In this document: one piece after another, positions 44,594-56,735 of the stretch | How the letters are laid out: every line of letters begins with the position of its first letter | Position numbering within the stretch: the stretch's first letter is position 1 | Assembly (NCBI GenBank): GCA_933228895.1 | Contig: OW121848.1 | Coordinates: 133,380,615 to 133,444,614, forward strand | Source of the DNA: Platycnemis pennipes | Taxonomy: Eukaryota; Arthropoda; Insecta; Odonata; Platycnemididae | DNA length: 64,000 nucleotides | Direction of reading: 5' to 3' | Position numbers and translations under genes: made by a program | The notes under the pieces: generated by a model | The model's database searches: none | What the model saw: only the letters and a program-made list of their open reading frames with translations | Told to the model about the DNA's origin: nothing

Positions 44594-45779
44594 TAACCAA
44601 TAATTTCTTTTCACTCTTTCACGGTTTTTCACTCAACACGCATTAACAAACAAAACTCCTCGAATTGGTGCGTCGAAAAGTAAAAACATAAACGACGTAC
44701 ACACGTCAAGGAGAGTCTTCTTGACACAGATCACAAAAAAACTAAGATGGACGCTTCATGCCAACATCCGGTGTTATCCAGAGTCAAATTAAAATCGCTA
44801 TTCAAATTATATTCTCGTGTATTTAATAATTTTTTTCTAACTATGTAGTAATTCCTATTTTAAAATATTTTGATACTTGTTTTTTGTTTTACATCCATAT
44901 TTTATAAGGCTTAGTTTTTCAAGAAGGGGTTTCAAGTACTTTTGGGCAGGTGGGGGGAGTCATGAGGATCTCATTCCAAACAATTTTAAATTCCAACAAA
45001 TAAGACAAATTGAAAACATTAATGTTATAATTATTAGCAATGTGGTCATTTTACCGATATACTATAGATGATTAGTTGAAACTAAAAAGATTATAAGAAA
45101 CTAAATGATATTTTAGTACGTTTTGTAGCAATAGAAATGTGTTTATATGGAGTTGTTTGGCCATTTTTTTTATAAACACCAATTTGTGCCAATGTTTCGC
45201 CTCTTTATTTAGGCTTCTTCAGGGCTATTTAGTACACAATGTCAGTTTTTAAATTTCAATTACTTTTGAACAGACTTAGAGTAGAACAGAAAGAAAAAAA
45301 GTTTACAGAACAAAATTAATATCTTGTTACAAACCTTTATGTAAACACATTACTATTACTACATAAATAAAGTGGTCAATAAGAATACTTCTATATAAGT
45401 ACGTTTCGTTTCTCAGCAAATTAAATACATGCTTATTTTCAGCACAATTTGTGAATATGCTAGCTATAGCTTTAATTAGAATTGCAGCTAGGAGTCGGCA
45501 ACAGGATGTATGAAGTCTTAGAAAGTTTGAGAGATATGCTGCACATGCCAATTAGTTTTTCTGGTCATCATCAGCTACTGAACCCAAATTCAATTTGATA
45601 GAGCTCAGGTACTTCATTACAAAGGATATACCCACTACTACTGAGTAGCGTGTGTCATGTATACGAAACAGTTTTTGCTGATACTGCATTCTGGACATAA
45701 TCTCTTTTTCCCCTCAAAACTGGTTCTCCTCAAATAACACGTTGGGGAATCAAAATCTTATTTGTATTTCGCTCAATGT

Positions 45780-46235
45780 ACCCTAAAATGAATGAGCCTG
45801 TAAAATTATTAGGGTTTTCATTGGCCATGAGTTAACTTGGAATGAACTTAACATTGGTGTCTGTAAAAAGCTGCCTAAATCATTGCAGCTTATGAGGAAA
45901 ATTAAGCCACTGAGACCAAATAATTACTTATATGATGCATACCATGCATATTATCATTCTCACATATTGTATGGCCTTGATCTATGAGGCAACTCAAGAG
46001 GTTTTAAAAAATATGTCACTGTCAACCACTTTTTATCATAAGTGGTATTATGAAAATATATGGTGAAAATGTATTTCAAGTGTTGATCAAGATCCACATG
46101 AAGGATATCCTAAATTTAATTATAAGGTCTGATGTGCACCAGTTTGGTACAATAAATAGATTTAAAATGGACATAGGTTTTCATAGGCTTCCTAAATCTC
46201 AAAATAATATTTAAAATGATAAGTTACATGAGACA
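45780..46235 (+). pseudogene. Decayed non-LTR reverse transcriptase C-terminus inside the TIR element
   Basis: With several stops and frameshifts, the plus strand still reads LMRKIKPLRP, AYHAYYHSHILYGLDL, GNSRGFKK and later DVHQFGTINRF and GFHRLPKSQNN. These match the post-catalytic region of a common class of LINE ORF2 (YFHSHLxYGIxxWGNS and DVHxxxTR...hRLxxTQN). It differs from groups A, B and C in this window and carries no intact frame. Confidence 0.6.
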
Positions 46236-48602
46236 GCCCAACATATGGACATGCCTAAGTTAAAAAATACCAGTCATTATGGATTTATTCCATACAAGAA
46301 TATTTTGATGGTGCATAAATGATCTTAGATGTAAAAGCACCCTAAAACCAAAACCTGATGTGTGGAATGTCTTAGGAAAGCAGGGCTAAGAAGTCACCAA
46401 TTAAACTATAGAAAATAATCTTTACATTTCTTTCTTGAAATCTTAAGGAATAATAGTATATCCATTTCAAGAAATGTGGCTTATCGCCAGGTGTTGCAAG
46501 CTTAACAAAGTTGCAAATAATTTGCTACAGGAAATGAAATAATGAATTGCCTCCTGCTTTTCATTATACAAACCTCAGGATTTCTTAAAAATAGTAGCTA
46601 AGAATTTAAGTTTCCATCTTCCATGTGAAATAGATTCTTTCATTATTTTAATGACCAGATCCTATCATCCTCTTGTATGTTTTGTGCTGGAAATGGAATT
46701 CAATGTTATGCTATCATCAAATGCAGTGGTCTGTCTCATGTAACTCTAATGAAGCATGAGTTTCATGGCCCCTGTGTAGCCTCATAACCATTTATAACTG
46801 CTGTTGCTGATTGTAAAGAGTGTTACAGAAGAGGTCAAGCTTCAGGATTACCCTAACTGTTTACCCGCCACTAATCAGAGCTGATGTTTCACCTGTTACA
46901 GCTATGAAAAGCTAAAATTCTGAAATCTGGATGAAAACGACTACAACTAACATTGTTGAGGTTGATGGAAAATGTATTTTTGATGAAGCACCAGCTCAAT
47001 TTAAAAATGTATACCTAATGGATAAGTCAGCCTCCATGTCAACTTCATGCTAATGACTTGCATATAGTAAAATACTACACCTAGGTACTTCAAAACAATG
47101 AAATATGGAAATTCAATTCAAACATAGATTTTGATGCATTATGATATATAAAGGGAGTAATTCGATGCATGATGCAACACACAAATTTCCTGCTAATGGG
47201 GTCATAAACATGCTTTTCAGTGAATAATTTGTATAACATGCATGTAAAAATCCTCCCAGTATTTAACTAAATCTACAGGTTGATGAGATCAGTCACTATA
47301 GAAGTGAAAAAGGAAAATGTCTGGATGAAGGTAACTGCAGTTAATCCATTGAGTGCTGCCATAGGTATGCATATAGGGAGTGCAAGAAATCATGGAAGGA
47401 AAAAACTACACTGCACATTCTTTTGAAGCTCCTATAAGAATACTCCTCTGAGGTGTTCCAAAGGAATATAGTTTTTCCTTAAGTTAAAAAATATCAAGGC
47501 TGCTCATCACACTCTACTAACTCTTCACGTAGTATCATCACACACATTTGCCAAGTATTATTTCCATTTTCTATCAAACCTACTTACTTAATCTTCCTTA
47601 ACCACTGAGCCATGCATCTAGATGTATGTAATCTACAACACGATTGATATATACATATATAGCTGACTGGGTTTTGTATACATGAAAAGATTATAATCTT
47701 ATCATATATGAACATAACCTATACTTATAAATATTTTCATTGTAAGGGTGGTCAAAAATGCCATTCTTCTGAAGATAATAGGCTTGGAGTGAATGATTGA
47801 CATAAGTATCATTGCACCAGGATGCACTACAATATGACACAAATCCCTCACATAGCCATAGCAATTATAAACTCAGGATCCAGAGATGCAGAAAAACATG
47901 ATCAGTTTCATATAATTAAGCCCACTCTTCTAGATGTCCCATTATTAAAGTCATCAATGCTATCTATCATTTTAAAGCATCAAAGCTTCATTTTCAATCA
48001 TAACTTTTGCAGAGTCATATGTCTATTGAAAAAGCAAAGATGCCAACAGTATTTTACATGAACTTATTTTCATATGTCGTCATGAAGAATAGAATTTAAA
48101 TAATAATATGTTTCAGCGAAGTGGTATTTAACAAGTAATACAACAAAGGAGGCAAAACATAATAATGCAATTGTATTTTGCACAATTGAACAATTAATTG
48201 AATCAATATGATTGATTTTGATCTCTTTGCTCATCATCATATTTTGTAAACATATCTATAGATATCTATAAAATGCTATAACAGCAAATGCTTAAGTAAA
48301 CGCTACATTCTATTGGATTGAATAAATTTGTCAAATACATTTACACGTTAAAATTTTAATGAATTATCGCCATCCTACATCAATTTATATTGTTTACGCT
48401 GCGCTCATGAAAACATTCAAAGACAAAGTCAGCGGTCGTAAAAGGATATCTCTCTGTAATGAAGTCGTACAGTTTATATTCCGCGTAAATGTAAGAAAAA
48501 GGTGATTACAGAGAAAACGGTAGATATATTTAACAACATATTTTAATTTAATACCCGTTCCCATATCGTGTCACAAAATTGGTTTTCATGAAAATCATGA
48601 TT

Positions 48603-48660
48603 ATTGGTCATTTTAACGCCGTTAGTACTTCGAAGTACTAACGGCGTTAAAATGACCAAT
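48603..48660. repeat. Perfect 58-bp palindrome
   Basis: Each 29-base half is the exact reverse complement of the other, with no spacer (centre between 48631 and 48632). The half contains TTTTAACGCCGTTAGTAC. It lies about 440 bases inside the right end of the TIR element. Confidence 0.9.
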
Positions 48661-48909
48661 GAAAGTTGATCAACTTTAAAGTTACGTTCTATTTCATAAT
48701 TGATTTTATTATTTTTAGTTAAGTGTCATATGCGGTTTCCTACATCTATTTTATCATATCACGGGCGTAAATGTCCCGGAACTTAACGTCTCTGATCTCC
48801 ATATCGTACTTTTCTGAAATGTCTGCTTATTCCTTAAGGATATGGCCGAAAGGGATGCCGGGATGATATTCTGTAGAGGCATCTCGGGCTTCCTACGGAA
48901 TACTCGGGC

Positions 48910-49081
48910 CGTGTACGGAACTTTGAACTTGCCTCGCAAAATTTTCCGTAGAATTCCGTAGACCTCACAACATTCTACAGAAGTCCCTCTGTTCCGTAGA
49001 ATTTGTTCTGTAGAACTCCGTAGAAAGGGAAAGGTTTCTACAGAAACTCTGTAGAATTCCTTACGTTCCGTAGAAAATGTG
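48910..49081. repeat. Right subterminal TTCCGTAGA motif cluster
   Basis: At least eight TTCCGTAGA, TCCGTAGA or TCTACAGAA motifs occur in both directions next to the right terminal inverted repeat, mirroring the left-end repeats. Motif spacing here is irregular. Confidence 0.7.
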
Positions 49082-49892
49082 TACGGAATTTTTCAGCAGG
49101 GACATAATAGTGGAGACCCTTGTCCCGTATACTAAGCCCAAAATTTGCACCACGAACGAACGGATGTGGGCCAAGGTAGATAACAGGTTATTCCTTTACG
49201 CACGAAATTTAAGCTTCCGCGTGATTAATCGTCCATCTCATCAATATTGCACTTCCATCGCTTTCATTTTTCTAATCAATTTAAGAAGCACAATCAAAAA
49301 TTCGCTGTAGTCTGCTCTTTGTAGCGGTGGATTATGCGTTTTTATGATGAAACAACAAGGAATCCCTTCTGTGCCGAGATATATTTGATTTGGTAGTGAG
49401 AGAAATGCTAACTTATCCATGTGACTATTAGGCAAATGCATATCGCACCATTATGATAAAATATCAAAACTACAACAATAGCATATGTTATGTGCCTCTT
49501 AAGTCGATTAGAACAATGAAAGCGATATATTTCGTCTGTGACGTAACGCGAAAAATTCTTCCCTCGCCATCTATGGAAACCTTCCAGTACTACGTCCAAA
49601 ACATGTAACAGTTTTGCCCTATGCGGTTGATCCTCTATATGATACTTACTCTATGCTATTGCGAATATGATATCGCCGCGTTCACTTGATGTGTTCTTGG
49701 GAAACCCAACATAACTTGGCGAATAATTGCGATCAGCTCTTTCTTGAGAAAATCCAGCGTGAAAATACAGTGTATTGCTTTGATAATATCCCCAATAATG
49801 ATAATTTCACCCATGCTTTTTTGCCGCACCAATGTCAATTTGGACTCCATATGCTTGATTAATATCGATGCCATCTTACTGCCCGAAACAAT

Positions 49893-50537
49893 GGGATCGT
49901 TTACGACGTATTTTTAACTGCCGAATGTGATAGTTTGCAATACAAAAAAACACCCGTATTTTTCTTCGATCCGTCGCATAGTTCGTGAGTGAAAAACTTA
50001 CGTTTTTAATCCTTAAGAAAAAGTGATTTCGCGAAAGACTAGTGCGTCATACCTTCGTCTTATCAGAGCTGACACTGTGCCCTTTGACAGACCCTCGCCT
50101 AATTACAATAGGGGAACACACAGCTAATTCTGCCAATGGAAGACTACATGAAGTATATTTCAAAAAGGAATTGAATATTAGACAACATTGTAATTTGTAA
50201 ATAAGTAAATAAACATAAGCACACTTTTAGTCGCGCCAAAATGTATACGAAAATACTTCGCTGCTCATTTGTTTTGATTTATTAACCGGATGCGACGGGA
50301 ACTGTGCAGGCAGGCCTCCCCTCCCCACATCCAATCCTCTCTCTCATTCTTCCCCGAAACAGTCAAGTACGGGAGATGAAGTGGTGCAGTTCGTTCGGTA
50401 GTTTTCGTATTTTAATTTTTAATTTGTGAGTGAACAGCTTCGGTTAGAAGATTAATTTTTCCACTGAAATTCATTTTCCGTTTCCAGCTATGGATTTCGT
50501 GCATAAAATTGCGATATCGGTTCCGGTAAACGCCCCC
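49893..50537 (+). mobile_element. Element D, plus copy with internal insertion
   Basis: It starts GGGATCGTTTACGA and ends GTTCCGGTAAACGCCCCC, which defines imperfect terminal inverted repeats (GGGxxCGTTTAC). About 140 bases of unrelated AT-rich sequence (about 50145-50285) separate the AATTCTGCCAATGGAAG part from the GACGGGAACTGTGCAGGCAG part. The short ORF from 50490 overlaps this repeat and is not credited as a gene. Confidence 0.65.
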
Positions 50538-52004
50538 AGTAGGTATCGTTCGTACCGCAGTTATTTAAGTTGGTTCCACCGTGACTCCGCGATTCAAAAT
50601 CTCGTAAAAGAGCTAGGTTATTTAATGAATAAATACCGATCCACAAAAACACCCATATGGAAAATCATCTATAGGGTTATAACGCATACACAATAATTCT
50701 ATGAGTATGCTGTTATATAGCGCGTTGTAGTTAGGTTCTATTTTTTACAAGCTCTTTTGACTTCGGAACATGACTGACGTGTTGTTGCCACGTTTAATTT
50801 ACAAAATAAGTAAATCAATCCCGCTAATACGTATTCTAAAATAGGTTAAATATTTTCTCACTTAGTTTTAAAGTATTCCCTTGCAAATAAAACTCTTTGT
50901 TTTGAATTCTATCAATATTGATATTTTTTTAAATTGTTTGGCGACAATGACGCTGCTACCATTTAGAAGCATTGGTATTAATTACACCACGTCAATAAAC
51001 AATGAAATATTTAAAATACATAAAAAATATAAGAAGGGCCATGGTAAGGTATATTCCTAAATTAAGTTAGCAAATAGGCTTGTAAGCACGTTCCATTACA
51101 AGTACCGTTGCCAATGATAACAAAATACTGTAGCGCCACTTTCATGTAACTAAGGCTTATTTGCTTTTTTTCGAGCAAACATTTATTAATATCAATTAAA
51201 CGAGTGTGGTAAGGCGAGAACTTTTTTGCAACGCTAAATTCTGCATAAAATTGCGCATCTTTTATTGGTATTTCGTCAAAAGACATTTCTCTTTACTTTA
51301 TTAATCTGCAAATTTTACTGCAAGAGCCGTATAGCCACGTATAAAATAGCTGGTTTTAAACGTCTTTTTTCTTCAAATATATATTGGAAAGGCCTCTTAG
51401 TTTATTGCCAATCGATAGAAGGGCCAAAAAATGATATGTCCTGAAATTTTCATAAAAATTACATCTACTTCATAATTCGGTGGAGCCTCCGTCGAATTCG
51501 TTTGGGAAGAAACACCATGGCAACCAACCGCCTGCGGCATCGCACTTTAAAAGTTTTACTATCCAGGCTGCATATATGAACAATCGATAACGTTAATACG
51601 ATGACTTCGTGATCCAACAGTTGTTTACATTTCACATGACGAAAGTTGGAGTTAGTGCTGTCATATTTTTGTTTTATTTTATTTTTTGGCCGGGAGCGTC
51701 CTCATCAATCTGTTAATTAATGAGTCGAACTGAGTCGTTATCGCGGGTCAATTTTCGGAGGGATTTTAATTAGTGATGAGGTTCAATCGTTGACGTTGTA
51801 TCCCTGGTTACACGGTAAATCGATCGGAAATGCGATTAAGATGTGCTTTTCGATACCCACCGATTGATATGGTGAATACAGTTGACGAATTTCCTCCCGA
51901 GCTGAATTATTTTATCAGATGCACTATGCAAACCCTGGCATAGTGTTCAACGGGTAAGTTAGTCCGGCCTTTCAGGATTCACTCACCGAATACTATAAGC
52001 CAAA
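50538..52004. other. No recognised feature
   Basis: AT-rich spacer between element D copies. There is no domain-bearing ORF. Confidence 0.45.
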
Positions 52005-52200
52005 CAGCGAGTTTAACGCATATACATGCATTAAGGATAGGGGACCTTACCCTAATCCCACAGTGATTACCCAGAAAGAAAGGGTAACTTGGAAATATCA
52101 TATCTTAGGTTGAACGTGTCCAAACGGATCTCACCCGAAATGGAACCCGGGACTTCTGGTAAGAAGTCCACCTTGATACCAAGCTGACCATAATAACCAT
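52005..52200 (-). mobile_element. tRNA-like SINE remnant, minus strand
   Basis: The minus strand carries a TTCCATTTCGGGTGAGATCC segment preceded by GAAGTCCCGGGTTCCATTT, a degraded B box with a possible tRNA acceptor half. It is too mutated to classify. Confidence 0.35.
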
Positions 52201-52377
52201 ATGGGTGATAAAAAATTCAATGCTTTAAGGTTGGCGTAAAATGTAGAACGTTGAGCGTAGTAGTAGTTGTAAATGTTGAGCGACATAAGAAAATACATTG
52301 AAGTTTTGGGAAATGATTAGTGCAGTGATTCCCAATCTTTTCTATGTTGGTGGCACCCTTCAGGCTCATGTTACAAC

Positions 52378-52994
52378 GGGGTCATTAATCATATTTTTTA
52401 ATGATCGAATATGATAGAGTTTTAAAAATAAAAAGAACCACATTTCTCCGTTCTCCGATCCGTCAATTAGTTCTCGAGTTATTAGCGGCGAAAAACAAAT
52501 GTTTTTCACCCTTTCGGAAAAGTGGGCGTGCCGAGAAGTAGTACGTCATGCACTTCGTGCATTCATTCGTCCAATCACAACTGAGACTTCAAAGCTCCTT
52601 CGCCTTATCGCAATGGGGGACGCACAGCTGGTTCTGCCAGTGGAAGTGGTTGCGACTGGATCTTTGCGAGCAGACCTTCCGACACCCCCACCTCCACTCC
52701 CCTCCCTTTCCCTCAAAACAGTCAAAGACGGGAGGTGAATGACGTAGATAATAATAATAATAATTTTAATAAAAGGTCTTTATTGGGGCGAGATTGAAAC
52801 AAAACTGTCCCTTCTGCCATCTAACCCTTAATGTAGCTCGTTCGGTGAGTGTCAACTGTTGCATATTTTAATTTTTGATTTATGAGTGAATGGCTCTGGT
52901 TAGAAGATTAATTTTTCCCCAAAAATTCATTTTTCGTTTCCATCTAACAATTTCGTTTACAAAATAGCGATTTCGGTTCCGAGTAAACGCCCCC
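52378..52994 (+). mobile_element. Element D, plus copy with a 90-base (AAT)n insertion
   Basis: It starts GGGGTCATTAATCA and ends GTTCCGAGTAAACGCCCCC. Landmarks include GTCAATTAGTTCTCGAG, AGTGGGCGTGCC, CTTATCGCAATGGGGGAC, CTGGTTCTGCCAGTGGAAG and GCTCGTTCGGTGAG. At 52746-52835 an (AAT)n run followed by AGGTCTTTATTGGGGC is absent from the other copies. Confidence 0.75.
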
Positions 52995-53344
52995 ATTTCG
53001 GGGTATCCTTCTTAGATTTTTTTATTAAACCAATTGGGCTTCCATCTTCACTACAGGGATAGTCGGTGCTTTACAATGAACTAGCCCATAGTTTTCTCTT
53101 TGTAAGTATTTCCACGTCTCATTGCTATTTATTCAATCTGCATAGAAACGGGTTCCATCTTCCTAAACATCTGTTCTAGAAGGGGATTTTCAACTAAGGT
53201 CAAAGATGCTGGAAGGGCTCAGAACCATTTACTCTCCTTAAGCCACAAAATATTTTATATACTGTAAGTCATTCCACCTCACAAAATAAGGTATCCATTT
53301 CGTATTACTTTTAATGTGAGTGCTTCATCCAAAAGCGATTGAGA

Positions 53345-54095
53345 AATGAAACAAATATTGTACAAGAACTTGTACAATGCGTAAATTGTATCGTGAACGA
53401 GGTGTTCGTACAATTTCTTGTACAAGAAATTAGATCATGCTCTATATTATTGGATGAAACCGTGAAAGATCCACTCCGTAGTTTCTGCGCATGACATGTG
53501 ACGGTAGTGATGCATTCGTGTAGTATTTGTAAAGTTGGTGTTCTGTGTTTGTGATAACTTTTATTCCTATTAGCGTGGCAAAACTTCCATTTTTGTGGTA
53601 CATATCGTGATATTCTTTGTTGCTTCCATATTGTGATATTCGTCGGTTGCGTTGGAAGTGTTCTATTTCTCAAAAGATGAGTTGGACGCACTGATAATAT
53701 TAAACCTCAATGAAATTAAGATGACGTTATTGAACCATTAAGAAAATATTAGCAACAAGCATAAACATGTTATTTGGAGCATAAATAATACGTTTCATGA
53801 GCCGATGAAAGAGTGCAAGTAACCAATCGTACAATTTCATTATATTAATGCTTGAATTAATGGTAGCAAATCATTGTAACCCAGTCCTGCGGAAGTATTT
53901 CTAAAATACTATCGTCATCGGATATCGCAATTCAGCTGTTCGACAGAAAATGATATCTGCGCATGTTATTGGCGCACAAATTGCCTGAAAATCTTTGATC
54001 GTGCACGACCATGAACTAACTTCTTGTACAATTTCTTGGTCAAATTTCGCCTTTCAATTTATGGTACAAGATCTTGTGCAAGAAATTGTACTGAG
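53345..54095. mobile_element. Possible inverted-repeat element with TTGTACAA motifs
   Basis: The left side has TTGTACAAGAACTTGTACAA and GTACAATTTCTTGTACAAGA; the right side has TTCTTGTACAATTTCTTGG and GTACAAGATCTTGTGCAAGA. The segment TACAAGAAATTAGATCATG at the left matches the complement of the right side (TACAAGAAGTTAGTTCATG), suggesting terminal repeats of a 0.75-kb element. The 126-codon minus ORF in it is not recognised. Confidence 0.45.
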
Positions 54096-54169
54096 TACTA
54101 CGGCCTTTGCAGAATGAAATGCCAACAAGAGTAGGAGAACACACTCAAAACCTGCTCAACAATCCTACT

Positions 54170-54418
54170 CTACCTACTCAATCTCCACTATAGTCTCACT
54201 GCCATTGCATACGTCATAAAATCTCCATTACGAGAACAAAATCACATATATTTCACCTCGACATGTTTCAAAGCGGTTAGCAGATACATCTCAGGGTCAC
54301 GATGAGAAGTAATACCCCCTCCGCATGTAGAGTCTGTGCATCAATTTGATTCCAAGTGGACAAGTAAAATTAAGTAAGCTGTAAGAAGTGAGTCTGTAGT
54401 TCAGATTATTAATATGGC
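54170..54418. mobile_element. MITE E, copy 4
   Basis: It has CTCAATCTCCACTATAGTCT at the left and AGTTCAGATTATTAATATGG at the right, plus the internal CGCATGTAGAGTCTGTGCAT and TTCACCTCGACATG shared with the copy at 40807. Confidence 0.6.
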
Positions 54419-54663
54419 TCTGAGCGATAGAAAACTGCAAATAAAGAACACAGTATCTTTATATGAGCCGGGGGGAGAGGGTAAGGAGTTGAAAGATGCT
54501 GACCCCGCACGCACAGGGCCAATGTACCTACTTCATGAGTGAGATTTATTTACTACTTCGTAGGAACTAGACAGATTCCTGTCGAAGTAGCTGTCAGTTG
54601 AGCAAGGTCAGTAGGGCTGACGTGATTACCTCAGTTTACAGTTGGCGAGTTGGTACAGGTAAA

Positions 54664-55050
54664 TTCTGCCAGTATATGGGATCCCTACGAAATGGGTCTA
54701 AATAATGAACTTGAACGTGTGCAGCGAAAAACGGCAAGATTTGTAAAGGAACGGTAAGAAAACTATATTAGCTTAACCAGTCTATCAAATGAATTAAAAT
54801 TGGAATCATTGTCAGATCGCAGGTTAAAATTTAGACTTTATCTCCTAAATAAATTCCAAGATAATATTTGTAGTGATGACGTTATAAATATTTTGTGCAC
54901 CCCAACTTACTGTGGTAGACCGGACCATAATCACTAAATTAGAGAAATTGATTGCTGAACTGACAGATTCAAAATGTCCTTTTTTCCTCGTACAATTAGA
55001 AATACGAATAGTGGTAAATATATCCAATACGAGTGTATCAATGTATAGCA
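54664..55050 (+). mobile_element. Non-LTR retrotransposon A, fragment
   Basis: Codons for SASIWDPYEMGLNNELERVQ, RKTARFVKERxEN, SDRRLKFRLYLLNKFQDNIC and DRFKMSFFPRTIRNTNSG. It stops at TGTATAGCATAGG without the 3' box. Confidence 0.75.
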
Positions 55051-55099
55051 TAGGACTGTCTGTTTATTATTAAAAAATATGGGATAGGGTTCTTTGGCA

Positions 55100-55400
55100 G
55101 AGTTACGTGATTTTGCTGGGGGTTTAGATAATGTTAATGAGCGTTATAGTCTGGAGAGGGGTTCAAATCGGCGTTCCGTAATACATGTCTGGCGTCTAGC
55201 TAGAAATTCAGCGCCACCATTGGCTGACGAAACTTATAGCAGGATCAACTGTTTTACGTCTCATCTGACAGACGGGAGTACTGCACTTGAAGTGCTCTTA
55301 AGAAACCTACGTAGCATTTAAGAAGGGACCGAGAAACTCCTGAAAAATCATAAGACGCTTTCGGAAATCAAACCCTAGACCTCGTCGTGGAAAACCCATA
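55100..55400 (-). mobile_element. Degraded SINE1-like copy
   Basis: TTTACGTCTCATCTGACAGA then CGGGAGTACTGCACTTGAAG parallels the SINE1 minus-strand body (CTTAACGTCCCATCCGACGG then ACAGAGTACTGAAATTGAAA). The right part GGAAATCAAACCCTAGACCT keeps a B-box remnant. Confidence 0.5.
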
Positions 55401-55904
55401 TTCTTGCAGCTTCACTAACCCTTTATCCTGCGTCTTGTGCAGTGAAATTTAAATAACTGGAAGACCACAGACTCCTTCAATGAAATGAAATATTAATTTA
55501 TCTTGCGAAATGGTATCGTGAAAGCTACTGAGTTTTGTTTCGATTGAACGTGAAAAAGTAATAATTCCTTTTTTAGATTAAGGTAGTGAATTTAAAAGAA
55601 CGAAAATTTCCAGGATAACTTTTATCTTACATAATGGTGCTTGGAACTTTGTTTTGAATCTTTTTACAACCTATATTTCAAACCCTCGAAATGAATATTT
55701 TTACCCATTTCCCCTGAGTGTCCACCTCTTGACGCTGTCAAGCAAATGAAGTGTAAGCATAATCGGACGACTCATCTGATGTCACTCACTCAATCATCGC
55801 CGCGGATAGCAACGGGAGACGAAGTCCCTTGTTTAGTAAGGGCTCAACAATGTTGAGCCTCGGAAATGTCGAAATTATATCTCAGCCAATTCCAATTTTC
55901 CGCT

Positions 55905-56060
55905 CAACAATCGGAAATTTTAAGGCATGACCACGATATCACGTCATCGACTATGCTCGACAAGGTCCAGTCATTACAGAATAGGGCTCCTCGTTACGCA
56001 ACCTCATTGCGTCGGTGTAATAGCGGACGCATGAGGGAATCCCCACCTACAATAGATGTG
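55905..56060 (+). pseudogene. Possible LINE RT C-terminal fragment
   Basis: The frame reads HDHDITSSTMLDKVQSLQNR then APRYATSLRR, similar to the (E/D)KVQxxQNRAARYxT segment after the RT core of several LINE clades. It is short and isolated. Confidence 0.35.
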
Positions 56061-56446
56061 TGACATAGAATGCGAAAGTAGGTACTCTTCCTATCCATGC
56101 CGTTTTAAAAATCCTGAAATCACATGCCTCCAAGAATGCATGACCAAACAATGCAGATAATTCTAAGATTATATTTCAATACATTTCCCAGACGAGGAGC
56201 TAAATGCAGTGTCATACCTATTTGTCATATAACATATTATGCCCCAATAACTGTGCTTTTCTTTAATGAACCCGTGAATGTTTACGAGCTTCCGCCCTCG
56301 TTTTATGCCCATTAATTCCCTAGATAAATTCCTACCTCATTAGGTTTTATACCACCTCATCTACGAAAATTATTTTTTTCCGTTGTTATAAAGTTCAACA
56401 GGAAGTTAGGAAACTCTTCGCATAGTCTATATCATACATTTTGGTC

Positions 56447-56560
56447 ATCGATTTTCGATGAAAAAATTTCATCGAAATGCTTCGATGACGATGGCTGTCA
56501 TCGATCATTGAATAGAGTGTACACGATGATCGATGACTATCGATGATCGATGAATGTCGT
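56447..56560. repeat. ATCGATGA-rich cluster
   Basis: At least ten ATCGA or TCGAT motifs in about 110 bases, including CGATGATCGATGACTATCGA, give many overlapping short palindromes. Confidence 0.7.
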
Positions 56561-56735
56561 GGGATATGTTAATGGTAAGAATGGAAAAGGAAGTTCACGC
56601 ACAATCGTATGTGGATCAATTAGTGAAGGATGTGAAAGAGAAGAACTATATGAAGAGGTTAGCCGACAGGAGAATGGAGTGGAAAGCTGCATCAAACCAA
56701 TCTTAAGATTATTGACTTGTGGTGATGACGATGAC
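56559..56735 (+). mobile_element. Non-LTR retrotransposon C, 3' end
   Basis: It matches the last about 170 bases of group C: GGATGTGAAAGAGAAGAACT, AGGTTAGCCGACAGGAGAAT, GGAAAGCTGCATCAAACCAA, then the end near ATTGACTTGTGGTGATGACG. Confidence 0.7.

Larger units (their letters stand above)
43423..49101. mobile_element. 5.68-kb DNA transposon with perfect 20-bp terminal inverted repeats
   Basis: The left end begins CCCTGCTGAAAAATTCCGTA at 43423-43442, and the exact reverse complement ends at 49101 (49082-49101). The three bases ACA flank both sides, a possible 3-bp target-site duplication. Both subterminal regions are packed with the motif TTCCGTAGA and its complement; on the left these form 44-bp tandem repeats (43542-43717). 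The interior holds a spliced gene (43985-44593, minus), a decayed non-LTR RT fragment (45780-46235), a 58-bp palindrome (48603-48660) and otherwise non-coding sequence. No transposase was recognised, so the copy is probably non-autonomous. The superfamily is unresolved: the TIR start and short duplication do not fit classic Tc1/mariner (TA), piggyBac (TTAA) or hAT (8 bp). Confidence 0.72.

Noticed and set aside
50490..50696. 68-codon ORF after element D
   Set aside because: Its first part is the conserved end of element D, shared with non-coding copies at 52920 and 60110.
53311..53691. 126-codon minus ORF
   Set aside because: It spans TTGTACAA repeats; the residues are biased (Thr, His, Asn) and match no family.
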